Assembly (NCBI RefSeq): GCF_002864685.1
Contig: NZ_NMQZ01000001.1
Span: forward strand, 248,001 to 312,000
Reading direction: 5' to 3'
DNA from: Alloalcanivorax mobilis
GTDB lineage: Bacteria; Pseudomonadota; Gammaproteobacteria; Pseudomonadales; Alcanivoracaceae
DNA: 64,000 bases
How positions within the stretch are numbered: the first letter of the stretch is position 1; each line of letters begins with the position of its first letter. The notes beneath the pieces are model-generated. The model did not search any database and was not told the origin of the DNA. It was given only the letters and a program-made list of their open reading frames with translations. Both the position numbers and the translations under genes were made by a program. Of the stretch, positions 63,375 to 64,000 are shown one piece after another.

Positions 63375-63646
63375 CCGGGATCAATCCCACGTTTGCAGTC
63401 GCCGTGGATTGCTGCGGATGATCAGAAAACGATCATGGTGCACTGATCACTGATCACTGGCACACGGGCCCTTCGGGGCCGACTTCATGCTGTGTCAGCC
63501 CCGGCGGGACGTTCTGTTTGATCGCCGCCTGCAAGGGCCAGCGCCAAAAAATGTCGCCGGCCCCGTGCATTGAGGCCTCTTTGTTGGTGATTAATGCGAT
63601 AACACGCACACCGGGCCGTTCTTTATGCGTCGACGATTGCTGCGAA
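63375..63646. other. Intergenic region after the SDR gene
   Basis: These 272 bases contain no convincing gene. Two tandem ACTGATC units (about 63441-63456) resemble a minimal heptamer repeat, and a GGCCCTTCGGGGCC hairpin lies at about 63468-63481. No strong terminator is evident. Confidence 0.45.
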
Positions 63647-64000
63647 TCAATCCGCGTCGCGGCTTCGGAAGTAAGTCTGGATGCTGGAAAAATCCAGACC
63701 GCCGTGGCCCTGGTTGGCGTGGGCGGCGTACAGGCTGCGCGCCAGCGCGCCCATCGGCGTGGACGAGCCGCTGGTCAGCGCCGCTTCCAGAGCCAGCCCC
63801 AGGTCCTTGTTCATCAGGTTCACGCCAAAGCCGCCCTGATAGCCGTTGGAGGCGGGCACATTGGGCATCACGCCGGGCCACGGGTTGTACACTTCCAGCG
63901 ACCAGTTGCCGCCGGAACTGGCGCGCATGATCTCCGACAGCGCCGCCGGGTCGAGGCCATGATCGACGCCCATCTGCAGCGCCTCGGCGGTGCCGATCAT
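63647..64000 (-). CDS. mmsB: 3-hydroxyisobutyrate dehydrogenase, C-terminal part (5' end cut by window)
   Basis: The frame enters from the right edge and ends at 63647, giving 117 C-terminal residues: GTAEALQMGVDHGLDPAALSEIMRASSGGNWSLEVYNPWPGVMP, then QGGFGVNLMNKDLGLALEAAL and GHGGLDFSSIQTYF. This is the all-helical C-terminal domain of the beta-hydroxyacid dehydrogenase MmsB used in valine breakdown. The Rossmann domain and catalytic Lys lie outside. The first Met seen (at 64000) is internal. Confidence 0.9.
   Translation of the reverse strand: MIGTAEALQMGVDHGLDPAALSEIMRASSGGNWSLEVYNPWPGVMPNVPASNGYQGGFGVNLMNKDLGLALEAALTSGSSTPMGALARSLYAAHANQGHGGLDFSSIQTYFRSRDAD

Overview
The window comes from a GC-rich gammaproteobacterium, most likely a marine hydrocarbon degrader of the Alcanivorax/Alloalcanivorax type. 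This is inferred from gene content and order only. A rubredoxin/rubredoxin reductase pair (rubA-rubB), used with alkane hydroxylases, lies next to ubiC-ubiA-phoB-phoR. The pst-phoU, uvrD, polA, homoserine kinase and znu genes recall the Pseudomonas-type chromosome near the origin. No rRNA, tRNA or CRISPR array was seen.

Layout. 1-4.7 kb: a partial metal-dependent hydrolase, an unknown protein and a PAS-GGDEF-EAL protein. 5-11 kb: uvrD, then a TRAP uptake system whose binding protein (dctP, +) converges on dctQ-dctM-yciA (-). 11-17 kb: a Pho-box-driven pstS-pstC-pstA-pstB-phoU operon with a 265-bp MITE-like palindrome between pstB and phoU. 17-20 kb: an arsR-arsC-arsB-arsH arsenic cluster. 20-29 kb: HdeD-like protein, yaeQ, a Mn2+ riboswitch with a GDT1-type exporter, slyX, phoBR (own Pho box), ubiCA, rubAB, an SCP2-like protein and a lipoprotein. 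29-36 kb: MATE exporter, zinc uptake znuCB/znuA around a possible Zur site, a cellulase-like protein, homoserine kinase and an esterase. 36.6-37.9 kb: an intact IS3-family element. 38-44 kb: polA, tpm, a nonsense-broken DUF4160 gene with its DUF2442 partner, DUF3775, and hipBA. 44-52 kb: SDR, peroxiredoxin, GST, a large repetitive lipoprotein, a TPP enzyme, an aminotransferase and small conserved genes. 52-64 kb: a SoxR-box-driven ABC exporter divergent from soxR, a hemerythrin, split LigD polymerase and phosphoesterase genes, HAD hydrolase, a second Mn2+ riboswitch with TerC, SDRs, an amidase, a TetR/SDR pair and the C-terminus of a 3-hydroxyisobutyrate dehydrogenase.

How the parts work together. 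Phosphate sensing (PhoR/PhoB) and uptake (Pst/PhoU) are tied by two Pho boxes. Metal homeostasis recurs: arsenic efflux, zinc import, and two unrelated manganese export families each behind a yybP-ykoY leader. Redox defence is represented by SoxR with its exporter, peroxiredoxin, GST and hemerythrin.

The most unusual structure is a dispersed set of intergenic elements built from 7-bp tandem repeats, usually as inverted arms around a core, found directly after stop codons at nine or more places. Unit sequences differ (AAGCTAC-like, ACGCCGG-like, AGTTAAA-like, AATCCTG-like) but period and architecture are the same. Two of them share core sequence, and one is interrupted by the IS3 element. Other items of interest are the MITE that forms the pstB stop codon, the repetitive lipoprotein, the triple operator of hipBA and the orientation of the SoxR-type promoter.
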